Assembly (NCBI GenBank): GCA_033852175.1
Contig: JAWSUY010000006.1
Coordinates: 1 to 64,000 of the forward strand
Source of the DNA: Agarilytica sp033852175
Lineage (GTDB): Bacteria; Pseudomonadota; Gammaproteobacteria; Pseudomonadales; Cellvibrionaceae
DNA: 64,000 nucleotides
Direction: 5' to 3'
In this document: piece by piece, positions 19,417 through 28,394 of the stretch
Layout of the letters: each line of letters opens with the position of its first letter
Numbering within the stretch: position 1 is the first letter of the stretch
Program-made: the position numbers and the translations under genes
The notes under the pieces: model-generated
Database searches by the model: none
Told to the model about the DNA's origin: nothing
Seen by the model: only the letters and a program-made list of their open reading frames with translations

Positions 19417-22311
19417 TCAATCCTCCTGGTAACTCTCCACAGAAGGACAAAAACAAACCAAATTCCGATCCCCATACACGTTATCAATCCGATTCACTGT
19501 AGGCCAAACCTTATAATCCTTCAAATATGATAAAGGCTGCCCTGCTTCTTCACGCGTGTAAGGTCGATCCCAATCCGCGACTAAAACATCTTCCAAGGTA
19601 TGCGGTGCATTTACCAAGGGGTTATTGTCTTGCGGATACTCCGAACGCTCAACCGCATCAATCTCCTCCTTAATCTTAATCATCGCATCACAAAAACGAT
19701 CAAGCTCCATCTTCGACTCAGACTCAGTCGGCTCGATCATCAACGTACCCGCAACCGGAAACGACATCGTCGGTGCATGGAAACCAAAATCCATCAAACG
19801 TTTCGCAATATCTTCCTCGCTAATACCACTAGACTCTTTTAACGGACGTAAATCTAACAAACATTCATGCGCAACAAAACCATTTTTACCGCGATACAAA
19901 ATAGGGAAATCATTACCCAAACGATGCGCTACATAGTTGGCATTAAGGATGGCAATCTCAGTGGCCTTTTTCATCCCCCTATTGCCCATCATTTTAATGT
20001 ACATCCAGCTAATCGTGAGGATGCTAGCTGATCCCCAAGGTGCCGCTGAAATCGTACCGTTGCTTATAGTAGTGCCTGGTAATTCTTGTTCAGGGTGTGC
20101 AGGTAAGAATGGTGCTAGATGAGATTTAACGCCTATCGGCCCCATGCCTGGTCCACCACCGCCGTGTGGAATACAAAAAGTTTTATGTAAATTAAGATGA
20201 GAAACATCACCGCCGAATTTACCTGGTGCGGCCAAACCAACCAGTGCATTCATATTCGCACCGTCGATATACACCTGGGCGCCGACAGAATGAATCAGCT
20301 CACAGATAGATTTGATCTCTTCCTCAAACACACCGTGAGTGGATGGGTAGGTCACCATCAACGCCGCAATCGCGTCACCGTGTTGCTCAACTTTCGCTTT
20401 GAGATCATTGATATCCACGTTGCCACTGTCATCACACTTGGTGACGATAACTTTCATTCCCACCATTTGTGCGGAAGCTGGATTAGTGCCGTGAGCCGAG
20501 GCTGGAATTAAACAAATATTGCGCTGCGTTTGACCTTGATGCTCAAAGTATTTCTTAATCGCGATAAGGCCTGCGTATTCACCTTGAGAACCAGCATTAG
20601 GTTGTAGGCTAATCGCATCGTAACCGGTACATGCCTGGAGCATCTGGTCGAGCTGAGAAAATAATTGGCTATATCCTGTCATTTGACCAATAGGGGCAAA
20701 TGGGTGGATGTTGCCAAATTCAGGCCAAGTGACAGGAATCATTTCTGCCGTAGCGTTTAACTTCATCGTGCAGGAGCCGAGGGGGATCATTGCATGATTC
20801 AATGCAATATCGCGGGACTCCAAACGCTTTAAGTAACGGAGCATTTCAGTTTCGCTTTGGTAGCGTGAAAAGATCTCGTGTTGTAAGGCATTCTTATCAC
20901 GTTTTACATTGCTGGGTATGGCTTCGTAGTTTTTCGCTTTTTCGACTAGAGCGTCGATATCCAATTCAATGTCAGAATCATTAAAGAGGGATAACAAGTT
21001 TTGAATGTCTTCGATCGTGGTGCATTCGTTAATACTGATGCCCACGTGGGAGTTATCGATTGCGCGAAGGTTGATTTTGTTCTTCAGCGCATTTTCGATA
21101 ATCGCGTTTTGGCGATGATCGGTATCAATGCTCAGCGTATCAAAAAAGTGGGGGTGCTGTATGGCGTAGCCCAGTTCTTGTAGTCCCATGGCTAAGATTT
21201 TAGTGAAAAGGTGAATACGAGTCGCAATACGCTGCACGCCATCTGAACCGTGATACATGGCGTAGAAGACACTCATCAGTGCCAGTAAAACCTGCGAGGT
21301 GCAGATGTTGGAGTTGGCCTTTTCGCGGCGGATATGTTGCTCGCGGGTTTGCATCGCCATGCGAAGGGCAGTATTGCCACGGGCATCGACGGACACGCCG
21401 ATAATACGGCCTGGCGTCGCGCGCTTGTAGGATTCTCTAAACGCGTAAAAAGCAGCATGCGGGCCACCTGCGCCCATGGGAACACCAAAGCGTTGGTTGC
21501 AACCAACCACAATATCGGCACCGAGTTCACCTGGAGGCGTGAGCAGAACAAGGCTCATAATATCGGCTGCAACGATAGCGAGTGCTTGCTTACTTTGGAT
21601 CGCTTTTATAGTGCTTTCGATGGGCTGGATAGCGCCCGTTGAGCCGGGGTACTGAATCAGAGCGCCGAACATTTCGCTTTCGTGTTCGATATTGGCCGGG
21701 TCGCCAACGACAATGTCAAAACCAAAATGCTCTGCACGTGTTTTTACGACGGCAATGGTTTGAGGGTGGCAGTTTTGGTCAATGAAGAAAGTGTCGGATT
21801 TGTTTTTACGAGAAATCCTCTTGGCCATGGCCATCGCTTCTGCAGCGGCTGTGGCTTCATCGAGCATGGAGGCGTTGGCCATTTCCATACCGGTAAGGTC
21901 GAGAACCATTTGCTGGAAGTTTAATAAGCCTTCCAAGCGGCCTTGTGCAATTTCGGGCTGGTAAGGCGTGTAAGCGGTGTACCAACCTGGGTTTTCGAGT
22001 ACGTTGCGCAGAATGACGTTAGGTACGTGCGTATCGTGATAGCCCATACCGATGTAAGAGGTATGAATAGAGTTTTTCTGGGCAATAGCGCGTAGTTCAG
22101 CTAGTGCGTCATGCTCTGTCACAGGATTACCCAGTGCAGAGGTGGTTTCTGTGCGTATGCCTGCGGGTACGGTCTTTTCGATTAAGTCATCGACCGATGT
22201 TAGGCCCATGGCATCGAGCATGGCTTGGGTTTGCTTGGCATCGGGGCCTATATGGCGGCCGATAAATTCGTCTGAATGGATCACTTCTTCCAAGCCTGCT
22301 GGTACTGACAT
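19417..22311 (-). CDS. gcvP: Glycine dehydrogenase (decarboxylating), P protein
   Basis: The P protein of the glycine cleavage system decarboxylates glycine with PLP and passes the aminomethyl group to lipoyl-GcvH. At 964 residues from ATG 22311 it has the usual length of the single-chain form. The frame runs on upstream to 22488, but that extension is unrelated to the family; MSVPAGLEEVIHSDEFIGRHIGP is a normal start. The PLP lysine is about K710 in HLNLHKTFCIPHGGGGPGMG. Other hallmarks are GMGYHDTHVP, NASMLDEATAAAEAM and IPLGSCTMKLN. gcvT and gcvH are not adjacent in this window. A glycine riboswitch was looked for in the 200 bases upstream and not found. Confidence 0.97.
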   Translation of the reverse strand: MSVPAGLEEVIHSDEFIGRHIGPDAKQTQAMLDAMGLTSVDDLIEKTVPAGIRTETTSALGNPVTEHDALAELRAIAQKNSIHTSYIGMGYHDTHVPNVILRNVLENPGWYTAYTPYQPEIAQGRLEGLLNFQQMVLDLTGMEMANASMLDEATAAAEAMAMAKRISRKNKSDTFFIDQNCHPQTIAVVKTRAEHFGFDIVVGDPANIEHESEMFGALIQYPGSTGAIQPIESTIKAIQSKQALAIVAADIMSLVLLTPPGELGADIVVGCNQRFGVPMGAGGPHAAFYAFRESYKRATPGRIIGVSVDARGNTALRMAMQTREQHIRREKANSNICTSQVLLALMSVFYAMYHGSDGVQRIATRIHLFTKILAMGLQELGYAIQHPHFFDTLSIDTDHRQNAIIENALKNKINLRAIDNSHVGISINECTTIEDIQNLLSLFNDSDIELDIDALVEKAKNYEAIPSNVKRDKNALQHEIFSRYQSETEMLRYLKRLESRDIALNHAMIPLGSCTMKLNATAEMIPVTWPEFGNIHPFAPIGQMTGYSQLFSQLDQMLQACTGYDAISLQPNAGSQGEYAGLIAIKKYFEHQGQTQRNICLIPASAHGTNPASAQMVGMKVIVTKCDDSGNVDINDLKAKVEQHGDAIAALMVTYPSTHGVFEEEIKSICELIHSVGAQVYIDGANMNALVGLAAPGKFGGDVSHLNLHKTFCIPHGGGGPGMGPIGVKSHLAPFLPAHPEQELPGTTISNGTISAAPWGSASILTISWMYIKMMGNRGMKKATEIAILNANYVAHRLGNDFPILYRGKNGFVAHECLLDLRPLKESSGISEEDIAKRLMDFGFHAPTMSFPVAGTLMIEPTESESKMELDRFCDAMIKIKEEIDAVERSEYPQDNNPLVNAPHTLEDVLVADWDRPYTREEAGQPLSYLKDYKVWPTVNRIDNVYGDRNLVCFCPSVESYQED

Positions 22312-22473
22312 ACGTTCGATTCCTATAGCCAAAGTAAGGGCGCAGTATGCGCTGTAGGCGAATACTCCTAGCAATTGGTCTATTTTTAAGTCTAAAGGTG
22401 TGAAAAATAGGGGTGTAGAAACGCCGCGAATTGTAGCAAAATACGGCCTAAACCGGTAATTTTTGTGTAGCCA

Positions 22474-22490
22474 TTTCCGGACGGGCACTA
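22474..22490 (+). repeat. Dispersed motif TTTCYGGAYGGGCACTA, copy C
   Basis: This copy, TTTCCGGACGGGCACTA, differs from the one at 152-168 by two C/T changes. It lies in the divergent region between gcvP and the CvpA-like gene, 20 bases before the latter's start, so it could also have a local regulatory role. Confidence 0.4.
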
Positions 22491-22510
22491 GCTAATAGAG
22501 GGGTATATAG

Positions 22511-23611
22511 GTGTTTTCGACCACTAATATAGTGATCTTGCTGGCGTGTATATCAATATTTGCGCTTCGATCGTATAAAAAGGGGCTATGGAAGGTCGTG
22601 TTAGGCTTTGCTGGGTTTGCGTGCGCGTATTTAGTGAGCTTTATCGTCACCTCCTTTGTGGGGGAGATGGCTCTTGCTCATGGTGTAAATGGCATTGTGG
22701 CTTTTTTGGTGGCGATGGTGGCCGTCTTCTTTGTGGTTTCCAGTTTGGTTTCTAGCGTTCCTATGTATATGTATCCCTCGTTGAATGATGTCTCAACATC
22801 TCAGCGCTTAATGGGATCGGCATTAGGTTCTGTGACGGGGGTTTTTGTTGCAATTATTTTGATTTGGCTTATCTCGGCTATGTCGTCGGCTATCGGTATG
22901 AAACCGAAAGGCGAGGAGGACTTGCCTGTGGTGCCGGGTTTTCTCAGTCAGACGTCGACGAAAATTGTGTCTGCGTTGGTGCATGCGGGTGTAAGTTTGG
23001 TTGAAAAAGATGAATACAAGGCGAGTGCTACCGCTGCGTTTATTGCGGCGCCTCACGTGTTCTCGCAGGCATTTGCCGAAATTTCGAAATCACCCGAGTT
23101 AAAAGATTTTTGGGCGGATGGCAAATCTCAGTTTCTAATGGGGGAAGGTGATGTTGATTTATTAATGGAAGAGCCTGCGTTCAGAGCCTTTGCTAATTCT
23201 TCTGGCTTACAAAAGTTGTTATTGAGCGGGAAGCCAAAGGACGTATCGGCGGAAGATGCCGAGCGTTATTTAGCCGCGCAGATGAGTTTTGTATGGCGAC
23301 GTATGCGGGACCTCCGTGGCGATGAGCGGGTGGCTGAGATACTTGCGGATACAGAAGTGAAAGATTTGATCGCCAAACAAAACCCGATGCTTTTATTATC
23401 GAATAAAAAAATACAGTCGTTAATCGGCATTGTGATGGAGACGCCGCTAGGGGAGTCAATCGATCCGCCGAATATTGAAATCGTAAAAGCTCCGCCACCG
23501 GTAAAGCGTGTGATTTATAAATGGCGCGCGGACAGTGGTGAGATGCGTTATACAGACTTAAAAAACACGCCGAAAGATAAACGCGGTTTAGCTGAGAAGA
23601 TTATGCATTAG
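22511..23611 (+). CDS. CvpA-family-like membrane protein
   Basis: The first 130 residues hold four hydrophobic helices in the pattern of CvpA/colicin V production proteins (short loops, GxxxG-like stretches such as GLWKVVLGFAGFACAYLVSF). A long soluble, mostly helical part follows (about 135-325). The end, from VIYKWRADSGEMRYTDLKNTP, looks like a DUF4124-type segment, a small beta motif found in envelope proteins. The start is GTG at 22511. Two bases separate its stop from the Nudix gene's possible TTG start, and the ATG lies 8 bases after, so the two are likely co-transcribed. Function unknown; an envelope role is inferred. Confidence 0.75.
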   Translation: MFSTTNIVILLACISIFALRSYKKGLWKVVLGFAGFACAYLVSFIVTSFVGEMALAHGVNGIVAFLVAMVAVFFVVSSLVSSVPMYMYPSLNDVSTSQRLMGSALGSVTGVFVAIILIWLISAMSSAIGMKPKGEEDLPVVPGFLSQTSTKIVSALVHAGVSLVEKDEYKASATAAFIAAPHVFSQAFAEISKSPELKDFWADGKSQFLMGEGDVDLLMEEPAFRAFANSSGLQKLLLSGKPKDVSAEDAERYLAAQMSFVWRRMRDLRGDERVAEILADTEVKDLIAKQNPMLLLSNKKIQSLIGIVMETPLGESIDPPNIEIVKAPPPVKRVIYKWRADSGEMRYTDLKNTPKDKRGLAEKIMH

Positions 23612-23619
23612 GATTGAAA

Positions 23620-24165
23620 ATGAAAGAAAGAATTGGCGGGTGGAAGCAAAAAAGTGAAAAGACGGTTTACGAAAATAACTGGATTCGCGTGAGTCATGAT
23701 GAGGTTATTCGCCCCAATGGCAGTGAGGGAATTTACGGGGTTGTGCATTTTCAAAGTCAGGCGGTGGGAGTGGTGCCGATTGATGAAGAGGGGAATACGT
23801 GGTTGGTGAGCCAAAGTCGCTATACCTTGAATGAACGCACGTGGGAGATTCCTGAGGGCGGTTCGCCTTTGGGGGAAGACCCTTTGGATACGGCGAAGCG
23901 TGAGCTGGAGGAGGAGGTGGGCTTGTGTGCGTCGGACTGGGATTCACTGTTAACATTACATACCTCAAATTCAGTGACGGATGAGGTGGGTTTTATTTAT
24001 GTGGCGAAGGGCTTGTCGCTAGGTAAGCAATGCTTGGAGGATACGGAAGATATTGTGGTGAAGAAGTTGCCTTTAACCGAAGCGATTGATATGGCGATGC
24101 GTGGAGAAATTACGGATGCGATGTCTTTAGCTGCTTTGTTTAAAGTGGCTTTGATGAAAATTTGA
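23620..24165 (+). CDS. Nudix hydrolase
   Basis: The Nudix box is complete: G-x5-E-x7-REx2EExGL is seen as GGSPLGEDPLDTAK followed by RELEEEVGL, near residue 88. The N-terminal WKQKSEKTVYENNWIRVSHDEV and the box position match ADP-ribose pyrophosphatase-type (NudF-like) enzymes, which hydrolyse ADP-ribose to AMP and ribose-5-phosphate. The substrate is not certain. ATG at 23620 is preferred over the TTG six bases upstream. The length (181 residues) is normal. It follows the CvpA-like gene closely. Confidence 0.9.
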   Translation: MKERIGGWKQKSEKTVYENNWIRVSHDEVIRPNGSEGIYGVVHFQSQAVGVVPIDEEGNTWLVSQSRYTLNERTWEIPEGGSPLGEDPLDTAKRELEEEVGLCASDWDSLLTLHTSNSVTDEVGFIYVAKGLSLGKQCLEDTEDIVVKKLPLTEAIDMAMRGEITDAMSLAALFKVALMKI

Positions 24166-24429
24166 AAATAAATATCATGACAATCCTATGCCCTGAACTG
24201 TTTCCTGAGCTAATCTCTAGGCTATCCCCGGAGTACGAATTATTAAGGTTTTAGTTTGTTGGTAGATCGCGATTATGCTTCTAGAGACCTTATTTGTGCT
24301 CGCTCTGTGAATGTTTTCCGGCACTGGTTTATTGCTCTTTAGCGACGACTTTCGTGTAGTCGCCTGCAGCCAGTTTTTTCAGGGTTTGGTCTTCGAGGAG
24401 CCTTTCAAAGTTCTATGGTATTCTAAAAG

Positions 24430-25107
24430 TCACTGAGGCGAAATGGATAAAAAAGGATTCACGATTTTTCCAATTAATCCTGTGAATTTAACCGGACCTT
24501 CTAAAATTGAAAGACAAAGGCAGTCTTGATTCTGAGCGGCGATGGGTTTGTGAACTTCTCCTGGTTTCTTTTCGATGTAGTCACCGGGTGCGTAATTACC
24601 GTTAGCATCTGAAAAGCTGCCCTCTAATACAAGTGTAACTTCCAGGCCGGTATGGTCGTGCTCTGCTATTTTTCCACCGCTTTTTATTTTATGAAAGCGA
24701 ACCTCATATTTCTTTTGTCCGCTGGTTAATATTACTGACTTGAGTTTGGGGGAAAGCGATGACCATTTTAAAGGCTTGTCTGTGGGGACGAGTTTTTGAA
24801 TGACTTTGGGGAGGTGGCGTGTGCGTTCGTCCAGAGGGTGCTCGTTGTGCACTTCATCGCAGGGACTAATTGGTTCAAGCTTCTCTGTTTTGATGCGTGT
24901 CATGAGTTGCTCAAAACTATTTTCTTTGATGCTTATGGGGTTTACTTGTTGTAATACTGAGCCGCCTACGGTGTTGTATTCCGCAATTTTTTGTTTGCAT
25001 TCCGGGCAGAGTTCAATATGAGCGGAGACTGGAATGCTGAGGGCCCAGTCGAGGCTACCTGCTGAAAATTCGGCTAATGCGTTATCTGTGGGGTGAAAGT
25101 TAGCCAT
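24430..25107 (-). CDS. ChrR-family anti-sigma factor (zinc finger plus cupin)
   Basis: The protein should bind and inhibit the ECF sigma factor encoded just upstream. Residues 1-80 form the anti-sigma domain with the zinc ligands HIELCPEC (H-x3-C-x2-C) and an early histidine in NFHPTDN. Residues about 120-215 form a cupin with HDHTGLEVTLVLEG and EVHKP, the second metal site in ChrR. In Rhodobacter ChrR releases RpoE in response to singlet oxygen. It starts at ATG 25107, five bases after the sigma stop, so the two are co-transcribed. Length (225) is typical. Confidence 0.92.
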   Translation of the reverse strand: MANFHPTDNALAEFSAGSLDWALSIPVSAHIELCPECKQKIAEYNTVGGSVLQQVNPISIKENSFEQLMTRIKTEKLEPISPCDEVHNEHPLDERTRHLPKVIQKLVPTDKPLKWSSLSPKLKSVILTSGQKKYEVRFHKIKSGGKIAEHDHTGLEVTLVLEGSFSDANGNYAPGDYIEKKPGEVHKPIAAQNQDCLCLSILEGPVKFTGLIGKIVNPFLSISPQ

Positions 25108-25112
25108 GGATA

Positions 25113-25736
25113 TTACCTTGCTGAAAAAAATGAATGCGTTTGAAGTTTAAGTAAGCCTAAGCGAACACGTGATTTAACGGTCCCGAGGGGTAGTTGTAGC
25201 TCGTTTGCGATTTCGGTATGGGATTTTCCTTCCATATAAACTTTTTTGATGCAGCGAGATTGTTCTGAAGGTAGGGAGCTTAAGAGAGCCGCGACTTCTT
25301 TTTCTTCTCGGTTTTGCTTCATGTATACGAAGGGTTGGTTGTCTGTGTTTTCGTCCCAAATATCTTCTGTTTCGATCGGGCTTGAATTGATGTTGTGCTT
25401 GGCATGTTTGCGAAGGTAGTCAATTCGGGTGTTCCGAGCGATGGTGAATATCCATGTGCTGGCTGAAGCGCGTGTTGCGTCGAAGTACGGTGCTTTTTTC
25501 CATACCTTAATCATGACTTCTTGCACGAGTTCTTCCGCAGCCTCTTCTGCAAGGAAGGTTTTGTTCGATTGGCAGAACCCCTTAAGTAGAGGAGCAAAGT
25601 GGGCGAACAGCTCTGCGAAGGCTCGTTCATCCTGCTGACTGACGCGCTTGAGCAAGACGCTCCAATTGTCATCTCGTACGTGGTTGGGTACGAGTTTAGG
25701 TGCCTGATATTCGTCGTGTGCCACTGAGTTAGCCAT
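25113..25736 (-). CDS. ECF RNA polymerase sigma factor, RpoE/ChrR type (ECF11-like)
   Basis: This 207-residue sigma factor has region 2 (AFAELFAHFAPLLKGF to ASTWIFTIARNTRIDYLRKH) and region 4 (LPSEQSRCIKKVYMEGKSH then TEIANELQLPLGTVKSRVRLG). It directs RNA polymerase to stress promoters when freed from its ChrR partner, encoded just downstream. The pair resembles the ECF11 group, which answers singlet oxygen or organic peroxides. A candidate self-promoter lies at 25827-25856, and a second one faces the opposite way at 25925-25954. Confidence 0.93.
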   Translation of the reverse strand: MANSVAHDEYQAPKLVPNHVRDDNWSVLLKRVSQQDERAFAELFAHFAPLLKGFCQSNKTFLAEEAAEELVQEVMIKVWKKAPYFDATRASASTWIFTIARNTRIDYLRKHAKHNINSSPIETEDIWDENTDNQPFVYMKQNREEKEVAALLSSLPSEQSRCIKKVYMEGKSHTEIANELQLPLGTVKSRVRLGLLKLQTHSFFSAR

Positions 25737-25826
25737 AATAAGTGAATAAAGATTGTTATGTGATTATAGGGCCTAAGTTCCTTGGCCTAAACTGTAAGTG
25801 TTTACGTTCTTATGCTTTACATAGGG

Positions 25827-25856
25827 TGTTTACGTAGCTGTTTGGCGTTTGGATGA
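25827..25856 (-). promoter_or_regulatory. Candidate ECF sigma autoregulatory promoter
   Basis: On the minus strand TCATCC (-35, 25851-25856) is followed after exactly 18 bases by TAAACA (-10, 25827-25832). The known Rhodobacter RpoE consensus is TGATCC-N18-TAAnA. There is one mismatch in the -35. It lies about 90 bases ahead of the sigma gene. Confidence 0.5.
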
Positions 25857-25924
25857 CTGTATCGTATAAAACACGGCGGTTTTCTGTCGTTACACCAGTG
25901 TTTGTGGGCTGATCGATACGGCAT

Positions 25925-25954
25925 TGATCCAGAAGCATGAAGTTGGCGTAAAGC
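25925..25954 (+). promoter_or_regulatory. Candidate ECF sigma-dependent promoter for the NTF2-like gene
   Basis: TGATCC (25925-25930), a spacer of exactly 18, then TAAAGC (25949-25954). The -35 is a perfect match to the RpoE/ChrR-type consensus. The ATG of the downstream gene is about 25 bases from the -10, so this should drive the NTF2-like gene and the following SDR gene. Confidence 0.62.
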
Positions 25955-25979
25955 TTATCAGTTTGGAGTGTTTTACTGT

Positions 25980-26405
25980 ATGTCTCAATTGATCGATGAG
26001 TTTGTAAGTTTTTATCGAGACTTTTCAGTTTCGAGTTTGGTCAATCTTGACCGTTTATATACCGAAACGGCGGTGTTTGAGGGGCCTATTCATAAGGTTC
26101 AAGGGTTGCAGGCGATAGAGAAACACTTTGGAGCGGTGATGAAGGGGATAATCGATTGTCGTTTTGAGTTTGAAAGTGTGGTTGAAACTGAAAATACTGC
26201 TTTCCTTGAATGGTTTATGTGTTTTCACCATGCGCGTCTAGGCAAGCAAGAAATCACGGTAAGCGGCATTAGCGTGATTCGTTTCGACGATAAGATTTTC
26301 GCCCACCGCGATTATTACGATATGGGTGAGTTGCTGTATGAGAATGTGCCGATCATCGGTCGGGCGGTTCTTAAGTTGAAGCGTAAGTTGGCCACGACAT
26401 CGTAG
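25980..26405 (+). CDS. SnoaL/NTF2-like protein
   Basis: A small single-domain protein (about 141 residues) with the cone-shaped NTF2-like fold: an N-terminal helix (LIDEFVSFYRDFSVSSLVNLDRLYTETAVFEGP), a middle FGAVMKGIIDCRFEFESV and a closing GISVIRFDDKIFAHRDYYDMGELLYE. The DYYD segment is common in SnoaL-like members of the ECF11 stress operons. ATG at 25980 follows a TGGAG and is favoured over GTG at 25968. It is the first gene behind the TGATCC-N18-TAAAGC promoter. The ligand or reaction is unknown. Confidence 0.85.
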   Translation: MSQLIDEFVSFYRDFSVSSLVNLDRLYTETAVFEGPIHKVQGLQAIEKHFGAVMKGIIDCRFEFESVVETENTAFLEWFMCFHHARLGKQEITVSGISVIRFDDKIFAHRDYYDMGELLYENVPIIGRAVLKLKRKLATTS

Positions 26406-26452
26406 TTTAGTGGCAGTACTTGGCCTGAGTGTATTTAGTGTAAGTGTATAAC

Positions 26453-27229
26453 GTGAGTAAACTGAATATCGAAAAAAGAACTTTTTGGGTCGCAGGGGCA
26501 AGCGGCGGCATTGGTTTAGAATTGGTCCGGATGTTAGCGAAGCAGCGCCACTTTGTGTTTGTCAGTGTGCGATCTGAAGAAAAACTCGTTTTGTTACGCG
26601 ATACGTACCCAGAAAACATTTCAGCTGTCCCTATGGATTTAATGTGTCGGCACAGTATTACGGAAGCTGAAACGATGCTCAACAGGCATACGGATCATCT
26701 CGATACGGTAATTGCGTGCGCTGGAGTATGTGAATATGACGATGGCTTGCTGTTGTCGGCGGATTTATTTGAGCGCATGACGCGAACGAATTATTTGGGG
26801 GCTGTGGAGACTGTGCGAGTTGCGCTGCCTCTTTTACGACAATCAAGAAATTCTCCTCATATTGTGGGGGTGGGCAGTTTGTCCTCTTTGGTGCCTTTTT
26901 CTCATGCGGCCGCTTACGGGGCATCTAAAGCGGCTTTGGATTATTTTTTGCAAAGCCTAAAGATTGATTTGCAGCAAGAGGCGATTGACGTATCAATTGT
27001 TCACTCTGGTTTTGTTGATGCACAACTGTCTCAATAAAATTAATGTGGTCCGGAGTTTAAAGCATCGAGTATAAAGGCGGCTGAAAAAATATTATGTGCA
27101 TTACAACATCGTCGGCTTTTCTTTGATTTTACATTTCAGGTTTCTATTGCGCTTAAAATTATGCGATGGATTCCCTTAGTTTGGATGTGTTTGATTGCGC
27201 GGAGATATCGAAAACGTAAAACTTTATAA
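26453..27229 (+). pseudogene. Short-chain dehydrogenase with two in-frame stop codons
   Basis: The intact part has the SDR cofactor motif VAGASGGIGLELVR, the CAGV motif and the active-site serine with YGASK (Y-x3-K). The frame meets TAA at 27035-27037 and again TAA at 27041-27043, yet continues in the same frame through FKASSIKAAEKILCALQHRR and LFFDFTFQVSIALKIMRW to a basic end (RRYRKRKTL) and a stop at 27227-27229. The tail reads like the normal SDR C-terminus, so two nonsense changes have cut about 64 codons. The truncated product keeps the catalytic residues but lacks the substrate-binding end. GTG at 26453 or 26444 starts it. It is the second gene behind the ECF sigma promoter. Confidence 0.72.
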
Positions 27230-27587
27230 TCGATGATTCTTGGAGTTATTGTAGATTGTCACCAAAATATTATTATGGGGCGTAGGAGACCGCGTGGCTA
27301 TTATTGTCTTGAGTTTAGCCATTGGGATGGCTGTATAAAATTTATGATATATCCTATTACGCTTAAGGACGTTCGAGGAGGGAGGCTATGTTTGTTGAAT
27401 TTTTGAGTTCTATTTTTCTATGCGACGGCGGGTTTAGCGAGTGTGTGATTAATGATTCACAATTCTTATTCACTAAACCAATATGTCGCGATTTCCCATA
27501 TGTGGATGTGTTCTTACTAAAATATTAAACGGATTAAAGCATTGCACTGATTCTTCAGTGACCCCAGTAGCCTTATCCTATTTGAAA
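27230..27587. other. Non-coding stretch, probably decayed
   Basis: In related bacteria more stress genes follow the NTF2-SDR pair. Here only short hydrophobic fragments can be read and no gene is supported. The stretch probably continues the decay of the operon begun by the stops in the SDR gene. Confidence 0.4.
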
Positions 27588-27881
27588 TTACCAGTTAGTT
27601 TGAGCGTTTGCGATAGTGTTCGTTTGTTCGTCTTGTTTTGTTAGGTAGAATTTTGCAACCTTGTAATCGGCTGTTGTTGCACTTAATTTTGAGAAACAAT
27701 CGCGTCTGGCTTGATCTTGTGTCCGAGAGCAGTAACTGCGAAGAGCTTTGTAGTCACTGACTATTTGTTTGGCTGTGTCCGGGTTAACTTTTAGCTGTTC
27801 TGAATGTGCATGCGATGTGATTAGTATACTTGCAACGATTATTGATGAAACCCATAGGATATTATTGCTGCTGGTTTTCAT
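27588..27881 (-). CDS. Small secreted hypothetical protein
   Basis: A 97-residue protein with a clear signal peptide: KTSSNN, hydrophobic ILWVSSIIVASILITS, then cleavage near HAHS-EQ. The mature part of about 70 residues has two cysteines (YCSRTQ and RRDC) spaced 13 apart, likely a disulfide in the periplasm, and is mainly helical. GAGGTAGGTAGA ahead of ATG 27881 is a good ribosome site. Family not recognised. No operon partner. Confidence 0.65.
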   Translation of the reverse strand: MKTSSNNILWVSSIIVASILITSHAHSEQLKVNPDTAKQIVSDYKALRSYCSRTQDQARRDCFSKLSATTADYKVAKFYLTKQDEQTNTIANAQTNW

Positions 27882-28394
27882 TCTACCTACCTCTCAGTTC
27901 TGATTGTCGTCAACCGTTATGTTCAAACAGTGTTAATAGTTGGTTGGCGCAATATTGTTGGTTAATGGTTATCGTATTCCTGACTTTATGTCGTGTCTGT
28001 GATCAATTCACTATGCGATATACTGTTTTGTCTTTTGTTAAATTCTGACGGGTTGTTGTCGTATTTTTATCGTTAATCAACATAACAGTTATATATGCTG
28101 GGTTTTCTTATGCTGTTGTTGTGTAAGTGTTTAGTCCTCTTTAATTGTTGTTGTCGATACCACTTTGAAAACATTTAAAACAAATCCGTCAACATGTTGT
28201 CGTTTTTTACTTTATAAATATTTTCGTTTTTTATTTTTCATTTCGTCAAATGTTTGTCGTATTAATCTCTTGTAATTTCTTTCAAATGTTAGTGTCGAAA
28301 GTATTTACATATGAGAGCGATTAAAAAATAGCAAACAAATGGGATTTGTATAGGAAATTGTCAGAAAAAGACGTATTTATTTTTTAATGAGGTT
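27882..28394. other. Non-coding AT-rich stretch, about 510 bases
   Basis: AT-rich sequence with many TTGTCGT-like words and no open frame of natural composition. No hairpin with a T run stands out. It should contain the promoter of the small secreted protein (minus strand). Confidence 0.4.

Noticed and set aside
22312..22510. Glycine riboswitch upstream of gcvP
   Set aside because: Searched by eye for the conserved glycine aptamer core in the leader; none seen. A covariance-model search would be decisive.
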